A stretch of DNA of 36,373 nt from Prorocentrum cordatum (GCA_963575745.1 CAUYUJ010004550.1:32501-68873); one strand, 5' to 3'; shown: positions 10,124 through 19,137, counted from the stretch's first letter. Notes: generated by a model not told the origin, from the letters alone. Numbers and translations: made by a program.

Positions 10124-10297
10124 GCTCGAGTGCCACAGCGGGCTCGGCCACCGACCTTCACTTCTCACATAACATGTGGTTGCTCGAGCGCCACCGCGGG
10201 CCTGGCCATCTCCCGAAAGTCCTCCCATAACATAAGTTTGCTCGAACGCCACTGCGGGCCCGGCCAACTCCCGCATCTCCACCACTAACATATCTAC
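10124..10297 (+). repeat. 58-bp tandem repeat, three copies
   Basis: GCTCGAGTGCCAC, GCTCGAGCGCCAC and GCTCGAACGCCAC start at 10124, 10182 and 10240, an exact 58-bp period. Each is followed by GCGGGC..GGCCA and ends in a CATAACAT-like block. No function is evident. Confidence 0.9.
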
Positions 10298-10571
10298 CCC
10301 ACCTCGAAGCGAGCGCTACATGTATCCGCTCACCTGAACGGCGCGTCGCTTCCGACATGTGGGGCTCAAGAGGAAAATCTTGCGGCCTGCGTAAGTAGCA
10401 GCGCCAGGAAAGCCATGGCGCCGGGAAGGTAGTGGAAAGGAGCCGGAACTCCGCTACCAACTAGGACATGGGATGCAAGGTGAAGGCGGATCTTCCCCAA
10501 TCAGAGCTTGCCTCTGTAGGGGTCCGAGCGGATGCATATCGTTAGATTAGCTGCGGCGAGGATTTCGGCAG
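10298..10571. other. Unassigned stretch
   Basis: Apparently single-copy sequence between two tandem arrays. I see no gene, RNA or inverted repeat in it. Confidence 0.5.
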
Positions 10572-10666
10572 CACGCCCGGGTGCCCGGGTGCCTGGGTGC
10601 CCAGGTGCCCGGGTGTCCAGGTGCCCGGGTGCCCGGGTGCCCGGGTGCCCAGGTGTCCGGGTGCCC
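10572..10666 (+). repeat. 8-bp array, GGGTGCCC type
   Basis: About twelve units of GGGTGCCC with AGGTGCCC and GGGTGTCC variants. It changes without loss of phase into the TATAGCCC array at 10667, with AGTAGCCC as the switch unit. Confidence 0.92.
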
Positions 10667-10974
10667 AGTAGCCCTATAGCCCTATAGCCCTATAGCCCTA
10701 TAGCCCTATAGCCTTATAGCCCGTTAGACCTATAGCCCTATAGCCCTATCGCCCCATAGCCCTATAGCCCTAATAGCCGTATGGCCCTATAGCCCTATAG
10801 CCCTATAGCCCTACAGCCCTATAGCCTTGTTGCCTGATAGCCTTATACCCCTATAGCCCTATAGCCCTGCAGCCCTATAGCCCTATAGCGCTATGGCCTT
10901 GCAGCCCCGTAGCCCTACAACCCCAGAGCCTTGTAGCCCTATAGCCCTGTAGGCGTATAGCCCCATAGCCCTAT
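10667..10974 (+). repeat. 8-bp array, TATAGCCC type, left part
   Basis: Roughly 38 units of TATAGCCC with point variants (GTTAGACC, TGTTGCCT, CGTAGCCC). It is cut at 10974 by a MITE and resumes at 11147. Confidence 0.92.
10970..10974 (+). repeat. Target site duplication, left (CCTAT)
   Basis: CCTAT of the host array, repeated at 11147-11151 right after the inserted element. Confidence 0.8.
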
Positions 10975-11146
10975 TCGGGGATGGACAGACCCCCCTTTAG
11001 TAAAACGTGGTTTAGTGAAAACGACCTGAGGCCCAAACCTGACGGGCGCAAGCCTGGAAAATAACGGCCACGGCGCCCTCTCGAGAACCGAAAACGGACA
11101 ATTCACTAATCGACGTGTCACTGTTGGGGGTTCTGTCCACCCCCGA
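10975..11146. mobile_element. MITE inserted in the 8-bp array
   Basis: 172 bp with terminal inverted repeats of about 24 bp, TCGGGGATGGACAGACCCCCC on the left and GGGGGTTCTGTCCACCCCCGA on the right, and no coding capacity. The host repeat TATAGCCC is broken exactly at its ends, with CCTAT duplicated on both sides. The TCGGG...CCCGA ends and 5-bp duplication match the elements at 14938-15097 and 23402-23571, although the internal sequences differ. Confidence 0.9.
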
Positions 11147-11158
11147 CCTATAGCCCTA
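11147..11158 (+). repeat. 8-bp array, TATAGCCC type, right remnant
   Basis: CCTATAGCCCTA continues the interrupted array beyond the MITE. Confidence 0.8.
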
Positions 11159-11589
11159 ACAAGAACATGAGTGAGGCTTTTCTCCGGCATCGTGCCCTAT
11201 CTGCGCACAGGCGTCGACCACCGGCAAGTCACGCGACTACCACGGGCACGGGCACACTGGCCAGTCTCCGAGCCCCCACCGAACTGGCAGCGGGAAAGGG
11301 AAGAGCACAGAAAGCAAGAAGCATTGGCAGGATACCGTTCGAGTAGTAGGAGGAGGAGGAGGAGGAGGAGGAGGAGGAGGAGAAGCCAATATGACCTGCC
11401 AAACCCAAAGCGATCATCGTGAGAGAGGCTCATGTGGTTACGTTGTCCGTCCGGCCATGTTCCCGAGAAGCGGTGAGTATCACTTTCTGAGTGTTCCGCT
11501 CCCTGATACGTCGCATGTTGGCTACCGCCACCTTCCAGTAGCTCTTGTAATCTGGAGTTTGTTGCGATCGATCAAGTATCTCCTCGAGC
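11159..11589. other. Unassigned stretch with a (GAG)n microsatellite
   Basis: Mostly single-copy sequence. A (GAG)n run occupies about 11345-11382. The remainder shows no convincing coding frame. Confidence 0.6.
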
Positions 11590-11870
11590 TGAGGGAGGGG
11601 TCAGGGGGAAAAGGGGGGAGGGAGGGAGGAGGGGAGAAGAGAGGCGAGGAGAGGAGGGGAAAGGCAAGAAAGATTTTAAAGAACGACAGAAAGGCGAGGA
11701 GGATGAGGGGAGGGAGGAAAGGCGAGGAGAAGAGGGGAGGAGGGAAGAGGGGGAGGCGAGGAGAGGGGAGGGGAGAGGGGAGGGAGGGAGAGAAGGCGAG
11801 GAGAAGAGGGGAGGGAGGGGGGAGGGGAGAAGATAGGCGAGGAGAAAGACTATAAGAACGGCCGAAAGCG
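11590..11870 (+). repeat. G/A-rich tract
   Basis: GGGGAGG, GGCGAGGAG and GGGAGGGAG units without strict period. It lies just beyond the 3' end of the minus-strand gene at 11940. Confidence 0.85.
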
Positions 11871-11939
11871 CGGGACGGGTGAAGGGAGATGGGGGCAGGA
11901 TAGGAAGGAGGAACGGGGCGAATGCTCCAGAGTAGATTG

Positions 11940-12899
11940 TCAGGCCCCGTTGTCCTTCTTGCGCGCAGGCCTGTTCAGGAGGGAGAGCTCCCGCACGACG
12001 GTGTCGACGTCGTCTTCCTTTACGGGAGCCAGTAGCGCCTGAAACTTCTCGAACACCTCTGCATCGAATTCGTCGGCGTCAAGCTCGAATAACTCCTCGC
12101 CGCACGTAACACTTGTACGCCGAGCAGGCTCGGAGTCTATCAATCCCGAGGCCTTGCGGGAAAGACCCACCAGAGCCCCTGCGGTGCGCGCTCTGCGCGG
12201 GGCTGGTACTGGTGCTGGCCCTGCGCCCGTGTTCCTCAGCATGACGATTCTCTTCTGCCTCGCTGCCTCTCTTTCCTCTTTCCGCTCGCTCAAGCTGACC
12301 TGGGAGAGCACAAGCTTTGCAGCCTCCTTTGCCTCCTCGAAGGCACCTCTCTGAAGGGCTGCCGTATCCGAGGCGGCCTGTGCCAGATCCTGCAACAACC
12401 GCAGCTGCTCCTGGCTGTTCCCAAATATATTCTCTGCTGCGGGCCACATGCCAATTGGCTTCGCCAATACTGTATAAATAAGGGCCACCAGCGCACGGAA
12501 AAACCTTACGCTGATGCTCCTGACATTGCCGATCTCGTCCAGAAACTGGCGCTGAAATGTTTGTAGCCCAAGACCAGACACGCGGGATACCTTAAGAAAA
12601 ATGCCCTTGACGACCGCGGCCTGCTTCAATGGCGGCGAGACCCTCAGCTGCTTCAGCTGCGTCGCTTCAAGCTTCAAGTCCAACAACGTCGTGTTGAACG
12701 ACTCCACTGTGTGCAACACTTCGATCGACAGGTCGGTGTAGTCCTTCAGAGAAATCGCATACGGTTGGCGTCGGAAAGATACAGTGTTGCATCCATCTCC
12801 GAATTGCACGCTATCCCCCAAAGTCCCCAAAATGGAAGATTCCAGCGAAAATATGCATGCTGAGCATGGTTTGTCGACGCATGTGGAGATAGCGTGCAA
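11940..12899 (-). CDS. Hypothetical protein, 319 codons, helical, charged C-terminus
   Basis: The longest frame in the window with normal protein composition. Residues about 60-150 are mixed helical (TDLSIEVLHTVESFN, VSPPLKQAAVVKG). About 130-160 includes a mildly hydrophobic patch (FRALVALIYTVLAKPIG), and about 170-225 is a charged helix rich in A, E, K and R (EEAKEAAKLVLSQVSLSERK). A P/A-rich linker follows, then an acidic tail (FELDADEFDAEVFEKF) ending ARKKDNGA. I recognise no family. The first about 45 residues come from a short inverted-repeat element (12799-12904), so the Met at 12899 is probably not the native start. The frame is more likely a terminal exon beginning near 12780. The micro-exon candidates upstream on the same strand (16809-16848, 18496-18576) could belong to the same gene, but this is unproven. 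Confidence 0.6.
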   Translation of the reverse strand: MHAISTCVDKPCSACIFSLESSILGTLGDSVQFGDGCNTVSFRRQPYAISLKDYTDLSIEVLHTVESFNTTLLDLKLEATQLKQLRVSPPLKQAAVVKGIFLKVSRVSGLGLQTFQRQFLDEIGNVRSISVRFFRALVALIYTVLAKPIGMWPAAENIFGNSQEQLRLLQDLAQAASDTAALQRGAFEEAKEAAKLVLSQVSLSERKEEREAARQKRIVMLRNTGAGPAPVPAPRRARTAGALVGLSRKASGLIDSEPARRTSVTCGEELFELDADEFDAEVFEKFQALLAPVKEDDVDTVVRELSLLNRPARKKDNGA

Positions 12900-12904
12900 T
12901 TCGG
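12799..12904. mobile_element. Short inverted-repeat element
   Basis: The 17-nt arm CCGAATTGCACGCTATC at 12799-12815 has its exact complement at 12888-12904. A further direct copy of GGATAGCGTGCC follows at about 12911-12922. The 72-bp spacer has no coding signature. It overlaps the 5' end of the open frame at 11940-12899. Confidence 0.75.
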
Positions 12905-12924
12905 TTGCGGGGATAGCGTGCCAC

Positions 12925-13576
12925 GTCGCGTTGCTTCAAAATCGGTGCCTGTCTGACTGGTCGCCCGCGGTGCTAGCAACCCCGCTTCGCAGCCTCCTCA
13001 CGACCAGAGCTGCCAGATTGAACCCTGACTCCCTCGGGGCTGCCAAGTGCAGAGCTGCCGCCGGTGTCGTGAGCTCCTGGGAAGTCCCGCGGCGGGCGGG
13101 GGCTATGCGAACACCCGAGCTGGACCTTCCCTCCCCGAGGGTTTGCACCTCCGCAGCTCCTTCGTGGGCTCCGGGGACGTCCAGCGGAGAGCGGCATTAC
13201 AAATATCCAAGCATGACCTTCTCTTCCTGGGGGCTGCCAACCGCTCAACTGTCGCCACTTCTGCGGGCTCCTGAGACGTCCAGGCGGAGAGCGGCCATCC
13301 TGGGCGTGCTGCAGGGCATCGTGGGTCGTCTTGGAGGCCATATAAGACCAACCTGGCCATCTTGGCCTACTCGACAGGCGGAAGTACAGAACAAACACAC
13401 ACAGGACAGCCTGGCCATGGAAACGACAAACGGAAACCATACCAACTCAGGCACATAAGGCAAGCGTAAACAAAGCACAAGTCAAACTTACAGAATTGTG
13501 TAAGCCATGTCCACGTTCCATTCGGTGCTCTATGCCTGCCTTGCTTCCGTGTGTGACTTGGTTTGCTTCAGTTTGT
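12925..13576. other. Unassigned stretch with a ~100-bp duplication
   Basis: About 13150-13205 and 13249-13304 are related (TTCGTGGGCTCC..GACGTCCAGCGGAGAGCGGC versus TTCTGCGGGCTCC..GACGTCCAGGCGGAGAGCGGC), a period near 99 bp. A weaker third relative lies near 13060-13100. Frames are open on both strands with no recognised motif. Confidence 0.5.
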
Positions 13577-13644
13577 AGTTTCCGCGTCGGGGCTGTCTAC
13601 TTATTATGAGCGTATAATAAAAAGACAGCCCAGACCCGGAAACT
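13577..13644. mobile_element. 68-bp foldback
   Basis: AGTTTCCGCGTCGGGGCTGTCT..TTATTAT pairs with ATAATAA..AGACAGCCCAGACCCGGAAACT around a 6-nt loop, with about three mismatches. It is far too long and exact for chance. It could be a small foldback transposon or a transcribed hairpin. Confidence 0.75.
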
Positions 13645-14166
13645 GGCCGAGTGAAAAAAAAGGCATGGCGTCGGGGCGGTTTTTCGAGCTGCGGCTCGCC
13701 TCGTGGAGGGTGGAGCAATTCGATCGACTCAGCCGTGCCATCCTGCAGAGGTAAGTTCGAGCACGCCGTGGAAAGCCGCCGTAGAACTGCGCTACCTCGC
13801 GAGACTCCACTGACGCCTCTGGCGGCCCAAAGACATCATCAGGCACACCAACCCTCCACCTCCTCGTTCCCCTCCCGCTCTTCCTGGCCCGCGCAAAACC
13901 TGCTGAGGGAAAAGAGGTCCGCGCCTGTGTCTACGGAGCTGCGCCCCGAGCGGGAGGTCAGCTGCGACCGGGCGCTGGCCGGCCTCTGCGACCGAGCGCT
14001 GTCCGGCCTCTCCGACAGAGCAATGCTCCTGCGCTGGGTGCTGATGCTTGGCAGAAGCAGCTGGGAGGTCATCACTGGGCAGCTCTCGTCGCAGCGGTTC
14101 CCCGCGCGCCAGTCATATTGCCATCATGTCGGTCTGAGCCTGCACCGCTACGACGAAAAAGTATAG
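13645..14166 (+). other. Weak plus-strand open frame
   Basis: A plus frame runs to a stop at 14166. Its later part (about 13920-14100) reads CDRALAGLCDRALSGLSDRAM, then LLRWVLMLGRSSWEVITG, which could be an exon containing a near-exact tandem of CDRAL[AS]GL. No family is recognised. A minus-strand piece just beyond (about 14180-14270, SYVAKLLELGLRSLWPAR) is equally protein-like, so the coding strand is unsettled. Confidence 0.2.
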
Positions 14167-14336
14167 TCCTCTGGCCCCCCTCGCGCGGGCCAAAGGCTAC
14201 GAAGGCCAAGCTCCAGAAGCTTAGCAACGTAGCTCTTCGCAGTGCGAAAGCGGAAATCGAACCCCTCGCTTTTAACTATTTGCCAAGTTTGCACTTCTGA
14301 ACTTTCTTCGGCGCAATCGAACCTAAGCAATATAAG

Positions 14337-14789
14337 TTGCTTGTTTCTCGGCTAGTCGAGCTACAATGTCTTAACCCGCGCGACCTCCCTAGGTTCGAAG
14401 ACTTCGTTTTAGCCTATCTGAGCATTCCCTCAGCCTCTGGGCGACCTGAAACACGTAACAACAATGGAGCCAAGAACCAGGAAGAAGTTGTAGATCTGAT
14501 CGGAGACGAATGTACTAGAGCCATCCCTGGGACATGGTCTTGCACATTCAACCGAATGGGAAGACTCATCCTTAAATCCACCGAACCTCCAGGCGTGCGA
14601 GATGTTACCCCCTATACTTATGTTGCTCCCATCGTACTTAAGGACCACATCCCATCAATAATTTCAAGCACCCAGAAAAGTGCCGAAACAGTATCGAAAC
14701 AGTGTCGGACGAGTGTCTCACAGGGCCCGACACGTGGAAACCCTCGAGTTTCAGTATGTTATCCTGGCGTTCGAAATTCTTTCTGGTGA
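14337..14789 (+). other. Weak plus-strand open frame, unassigned
   Basis: 150 codons with normal amino-acid mix (LPRFEDFVLAYLSIP, EEVVDLIGDECTRAIPGTW). No homology is recognised. GC here is lower than in surrounding DNA, and a minus frame over 14430-14648 looks comparably good. Confidence 0.2.
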
Positions 14790-14937
14790 TCAAGGCTAAG
14801 TAGGTTGGAACATCATGTCCCTATATCCCTCCCCCGAGTCCAAACTGTGCGTTTGACCCCCCCAAGCCCGGGGCCCTGCCGCACCCCTGACTGAATTCAC
14901 CGGGGGCGAGGCGGGCCATCCCCCCCAGCTCCTCTTT

Positions 14938-15097
14938 TCGGGTGTTGCTAGAAGTGCCCCTGGCCCAGGTTCCCCCAGCTTTTCACTTCATGTTGGGTCC
15001 CCTGGGGCCCTCTGGGCCTCGTGAGGGGTGCTCTGGAGGCCGTCTAGGCCACCCCCTGGGGGCACCTTGGGCCAGGGGTACTTCTAGCAACACCCGA
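14938..15097. mobile_element. MITE-beta, copy A
   Basis: 160 bp with about 38-bp terminal inverted repeats beginning TCGGGTGTTGCTAGAAGTGC and ending in the complement (GCACTTCTAGCAACACCCGA with a C-to-T change). The flanks are TCTTT and TCTTG, a 5-bp duplication with one mismatch. The same ends occur at 23402-23571. Confidence 0.88.
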
Positions 15098-15179
15098 TCT
15101 TGGGGCTACAAGACTGCCCTGGAGAGCTCCAGGATGGCCAACAGTGTCTCCAGAGACCCCACTACTACGGCCGCCATAG

Positions 15180-15860
15180 GGCCCTAGTAGGCCCTAGAAG
15201 GCCTCCGAGAAGCTCCAACCAGACTCCGAGACAGTCTACGAGGCTTCGAAGACGCCTCCCGAGATTTCCAAGAGGCTCCCCAAGAGGGCTTCGAAAAGCA
15301 AGAACCACTGATTTTCCCACGGTGTTGGAAGGCTTTTGGCGTTTTCGCCTTCTCAGCTCCCCGACGCTCCAAGACGGCCCAAGAGGCCCCAAATATCGTC
15401 CCCAGACGGCCAAAGAGAATCTAAGAGGGCCCCAAGACGAACCAGGGGGGGTCCAAAACGACCCTGGAGACCTCCCAGACGGCCCCAAGAGATCCCAAGA
15501 GAACGCCCCCGAAGGGCCCCAAGAGGGGCCCTGAAGAAGGAGCACGAACTGACATATCGTGTATCCCTGTTTAGATCGTGCCCAGAGCCCGCAACATGCC
15601 CCCCCAAGAGGCCCAAAAGAGGCCCCAAAATGATGTCTCCAAGAGGCTCCGAAGGGACCCAACAGAGGCACCAAGAGGTCCCCACCGAAAGAGGCCCCAA
15701 AGAGGCCCAAAAGAGCCTACGATTCTCCAAGAGGACTCCCAGACGGCCCAAGAGAGACCCAAGGGGACGCCCAAGAGGACCCAAAGGGCCAAAATCATCA
15801 GAGAGGCGAAAACCAGCCTCGAAGGGACCCAAAGACCGCAGAAAAAAACACCTGGCCAAC
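15180..15860 (+). repeat. Degenerate GGCCCCAAGAGG repeat block
   Basis: Some 40 imperfect units of about 12-18 nt built on GGCCCCAAGAGG, GACGGCCCAAGAG and CTCCAAGAGGAC. This is the reverse complement of the family at 385-545 and 762-900. Frames through it (R/P/K-rich plus, L/G/S-rich minus) are artefacts. Confidence 0.75.
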
Positions 15861-16101
15861 ACAAGGCAAAGGAGACGCCCCAGGAGCGGGAACTCCGCCT
15901 GACATCTCGGGACCCCCGCCCTGCAGTCAACCCGTATAGGAAGGATGCGCGATAAGGATGCAAGGGCCCTGGACGCCCATATTCAAGCTTCTCGAGCGGG
16001 GCGCGGCCAACGAAAGTGGCCAAGGACGGACCGAGGAGGCAAGGGTGCAAGGGGACGCTTGGGAAGGTTGCAGAGCCTTCCTGTGCCGGTCGACTGCAGT
16101 A

Positions 16102-16261
16102 GAACAAGAAAAAACTCAATACAAACATAAACTTTTGGCGCTCCGCGCGGATTTCTTGGATCAGCGCAAGAGGCGCCGGCGGGGGGGAGGGCTCCAGCGG
16201 GGATGCAAGAAACCCGCGCAGAGCGCCAACAAGTTCATGTTTGTGGCGATTTTTCTTCTTC
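16102..16261. mobile_element. Foldback/MITE with ~57-bp arms
   Basis: Left arm 16102-16158 (GAACAAGAAAAAACTC..ACAAACATAAACTTTTGGCG..GCGCGGATTTCTTG) is complementary to 16205-16261 with scattered mismatches. The 46-bp spacer is GC-rich. No target duplication was recognised. Confidence 0.8.
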
Positions 16262-16284
16262 GGATTACACCTCATACAAGGGGG

Positions 16285-16296
16285 AAGCTTGAAAGA

Positions 16297-16328
<32 letters not shown>

Positions 16329-16722
16329 GAGGAGGAGGAGGAGAAGAAGAGGAGGAGAAGGAGGGAGGAGGAGGAGGAGGAGGAGGAGGAGGAGGAGGAG
16401 CAGGAGAAAGTGGAGGAGGAGGACGACGAGGAGGAGGAGAAGGATGAGGCGGAGGACGAGGAGGACGAGGAGGACGAGGAGGAGGGGAAGGAGGAGGAGG
16501 AGCAGGAGGAAGAGGAGAGGAGAGAGGAGGGGGGGAGGAGAGGAGGAGAGGAGGAGCAGCGCGGACGAGAGAGGAGGAGGAGGAGGAGGGGGAGAAGAAG
16601 CGGAGAAGGAGGAGGACGAGGAGGAGGAGGAGCAGGAGGAGGAGGATGAGGAGGACGAGGAGGAGGAGGAGGAGGAGGACGACGACGACGACGAGGACGA
16701 GGAAGAGGAGGAGGAGGAAGAG
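16285..16722 (+). repeat. GA-rich polypurine tract
   Basis: About 440 bp of GGA/GAG/GAC triplets, nearly pyrimidine-free on the plus strand. Confidence 0.92.
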
Positions 16723-16808
16723 TTTGTTTGACATCAACCTCTGCAAACCCTCAGCAAGAGGACCTTCCACCACTCTGTCTGGAGAGCGACTCACACAGGC
16801 AGACCTAC

Positions 16809-16848
16809 AGGCGAGGTTGGTCTGAATCGCCTGAATGCTCGGCGCCAG
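16809..16848 (-). CDS. Candidate 40-nt micro-exon
   Basis: On the minus strand a strong acceptor, CCCCTCTTGCCTCTTTCAG, precedes 40 nt reading LAPSIQAIQTNLA, and the donor GTAGGT follows at once. The pyrimidine tract and both splice dinucleotides fit a spliceosomal exon, and the peptide is a plausible helix. Its gene is not identified; the frame at 11940-12780 downstream on the same strand is one candidate. Confidence 0.35.
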
Positions 16849-16849
16849 C

Positions 16850-17394
16850 TGAAAGAGGCAAGAGGGGCGCCTCCATGCCTGCACGGCACCAACCAGCGTG
16901 CCGCGGGACCACTGGGCAGCGTCGGCTGCACAAGACAGTGCCCGAAGAGAGTCCTAAGCGCAACGGCAAGGCGCACGGTCGGAGAGGACGGGACGGCCTC
17001 CCCCGTGCCCCAACGCGCACACGAAAACAAAAAGGGGCGGCCCCCACGGCCGCGCAACAGGGGGACGAGGACAGCACGAGGCAGCAACGCCAGCCTGACG
17101 GAACTCCGAGGCCCGAGTTCCAGGGCTGGCTGCCGCACCAGCACCGCCAAGCGGGACGACACGAAACCCCAGGTCGAACCCGCCACGTGAGCCCAGCAGC
17201 CGCGGAACAACAAAACTACCCTCCTGTGCTGCTGCCACCGCAGGGGGAGGCCCCCTCGGCGCTGCGCCGCACGACACGCCGAGTGGAGCGGCACCTTGTC
17301 GCCCGCCAGGGCGTTGCCGCGTGGCGACGTGGAGCGGGAAGGCGAGCAGCTTCGGCCCCCGCGGCGCTGCCGCGTGACGAGGCGCGCACTGCGC
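16850..17394. other. GC-rich stretch, decayed repeat-like
   Basis: About 17100-17165 resembles 4165-4220 in the first GC-rich block (CCCGAGTTC..GCTGGCTGC..GGGACGACACG), so this is probably more decayed dispersed repeat. No intact gene was recognised. Confidence 0.35.
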
Positions 17395-17640
17395 TGCAGT
17401 GCAGCGCACCGCATTACGGCGCAGTTCATTGCGTTGCGTTGCGTTGCGTTGCATTGCGCTGCGTTGGGTTTGCACTGCATTGTTTTGCGCTGCACTGCAT
17501 TGCATCGTGTTGCATTGCATTGCACTGCGTTGCATATTTGCGCGGCTCTGCACTGCGCTGCATTGTGTATCCCATTGCGTTGCACTGCGCTGCGTTTGCA
17601 TTGCAGCTGCAATATACCTTGCATTGCAATAAATTGCGGG
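17395..17640 (+). repeat. Degenerate pentanucleotide array (TTGCG/TTGCA/CTGCA)
   Basis: A 5-bp period with TGC held almost constant and the other two bases drifting, best preserved as GCGTTGCGTTGCGTTGCATT. The plus strand yields C/A/L/H repeats that are not a real protein. Confidence 0.85.
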
Positions 17641-17815
17641 CGAAGGGGAGGAGGAGTAGGAGGAGGAGAAGGAGGAGGAGGAGGAGGAGGAGGCGGAGGG
17701 GGAGGAAGGAGGAGGAGGAGGAGGACAGGGAAAGGGAGGAAGGTACAGAGAAGAGGGGGGAAGGAGGAGGAGTGAGGAGGAAGGGGGACGAGGGGAGGGG
17801 GAATGGAAGGGAGAA
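17641..17815 (+). repeat. GA-rich polypurine tract
   Basis: GGA/GAG triplets and GGAAGG runs between the pentanucleotide and AACC arrays. Confidence 0.88.
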
Positions 17816-17816
17816 C

Positions 17817-18205
17817 CGACCAACCACCCGGGCAAGCGGGCAACCGGCCACCCAGCCACCCAACCAACCAACCAACCGACCAACCACCAGCCAACCAACG
17901 GGCCAGCCAACCAACGAACCAACCGCCCAACCAACCAACCAGCCAGCCAGCCAGCAACCAACCAACCAACCAACCAACCAACCCACAAACCAACGATCCA
18001 CCATATCGCCTGGGGAAAAATAACTCTGAAACAGGTGAGCCAACCAAGCAGCCAACCAGCCAATAGCCAACCAACCTACCAACCAACCAACCACATAACC
18101 AACCAACCAACCTACCTACCAACCTACCAACCAACCAACCATCCCGGGAAAAAATCCGATTGACCCAAAATCCGGCGAGCCAAACAGGCAACCAACCCAC
18201 GAACC
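17817..18205 (+). repeat. (AACC)n array with duplicated spacer
   Basis: Tetranucleotide AACC/CAACCAGC array. Two related spacers interrupt it, near 18000-18060 (GCCTGGGGAAAAATAAC..GGTGAGCCAACC) and 18140-18195 (CCCGGGAAAAAATCCG..CGGCGAGCCAAAC). The higher-order unit was therefore duplicated with a period near 140 bp. Confidence 0.88.
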
Positions 18206-18495
18206 GACCAATCCTGCCCAGAGGAGTTCTTGAAGAATGTCGCACGCTGCGGGGCCGTGGAAGAATTTCCAACCTGGGAAAAAATGGTCTTGACACTGAA
18301 AGAAAGAATCTCTGTTGACCCTGAAAGAAAGGATTTGTTTTACCCGCCTCCCGCGCAGGAAGCGCCGCCAGGAAGCTCCAGCGCCGATCCAAGAAATCCC
18401 CGCGAAACTCCGAAAAACAGTCAGAGTATGCCACCCTGGATTCCTCGAGAGCTGGGCAGGGACCGGCCGTCCCAGCGTTCCCACTGTAGGCCTAC
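18206..18495. other. Unassigned stretch
   Basis: Contains a short tandem (TTGACACTGAAAGAAAG / TTGACCCTGAAAGAAAG, about 18290-18340). No gene was recognised. Confidence 0.5.
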
Positions 18496-18576
18496 CACGA
18501 AACTCTCTTCGGGCCCGAGACAGTGCTCTGTGAACGAATACACGATGCTCTCAACAACAGAGGCCAGGAACACCTC
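18496..18576 (-). CDS. Candidate 81-nt exon
   Basis: On the minus strand GTGTGGTTTGCAG precedes exactly 27 codons starting EVFLASVVESIVYSF and ending GPEESFV. The donor GTAGGC follows. The exon is phase 0 at both ends, with codon use unlike the polyserine/proline artefacts around it. Function is unknown. It may belong to the same minus-strand gene as 16809-16848. Confidence 0.4.
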
Positions 18577-18649
18577 CTGCAAACCACACGGAGGCCCTCC
18601 GAACGCTCTCCGGTGGGCCGAGGGGTAGGCCAGGACGCCTCGCCACTGC

Positions 18650-19137
18650 TCGAGAGAGGCGGGGGGGCCGCGCAGCGGCCCCGGGGCCGCCCCCGCGCGG
18701 CGCGCGCGCCCGGCGCCGCCGCACCCCGCGGGGCGCTCCTCCTCCCGCAGGCCCTCGAAGGGGTGCCTCGGGGGGCCGCCGGGAGCGGCGGGCCGCGCGC
18801 GGTGGTCCGGGCCGCAGGGGGGGGGGCGGGGGGAGGGCAGCGCAAGGGGAGGGTTGGGGGCAGGAGCAAGGAGCGGCGACACCAGCACCACCGGGGCGGG
18901 GAGGCGCGAGGAGGCAGCGGGGGGGCCTCCCTGGCGGTGTGGTCCCCCCCCCCCATCGCCCGAGACAGCCCCGGCCTCCAGCTCGGGGGGGGCATCGTGG
19001 ACCTCCTCGCTGGAGGTGGGCCCCCTGGTGGTGTTGGTGTCGCTGCTCCTCCCTCCGAGGGGGGATGGGGACAAGGTGGGGCCCGAAGCGGTGCGGTGCC
19101 GGGCCGTGCGGTGACCTCGCCACCCCAAGAAGCCTCA
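18650..19137. other. GC-rich stretch, no gene recognised
   Basis: Very GC-rich, with G-runs such as GGGGGGGGCGGGG. Long frames exist in several phases but all read as R/G/A/P-rich noise. Confidence 0.5.

Noticed and set aside
14230-14330. GGTTCGATT on the minus strand as a possible tRNA T-loop
   Set aside because: The flanking bases do not form a T-stem, and no D-arm, anticodon stem or acceptor stem can be drawn.
15571-16884. 437-codon minus-strand frame rich in P, L and S
   Set aside because: It runs through a polypurine tract and a degenerate repeat. Only the 40-nt exon candidate at 16809-16848 has any support.
17426-18434. Minus-strand frames with repeated GWLVGWLVG peptides resembling a membrane protein
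   Set aside because: The pattern is a translation of the AACC array and has no independent support.
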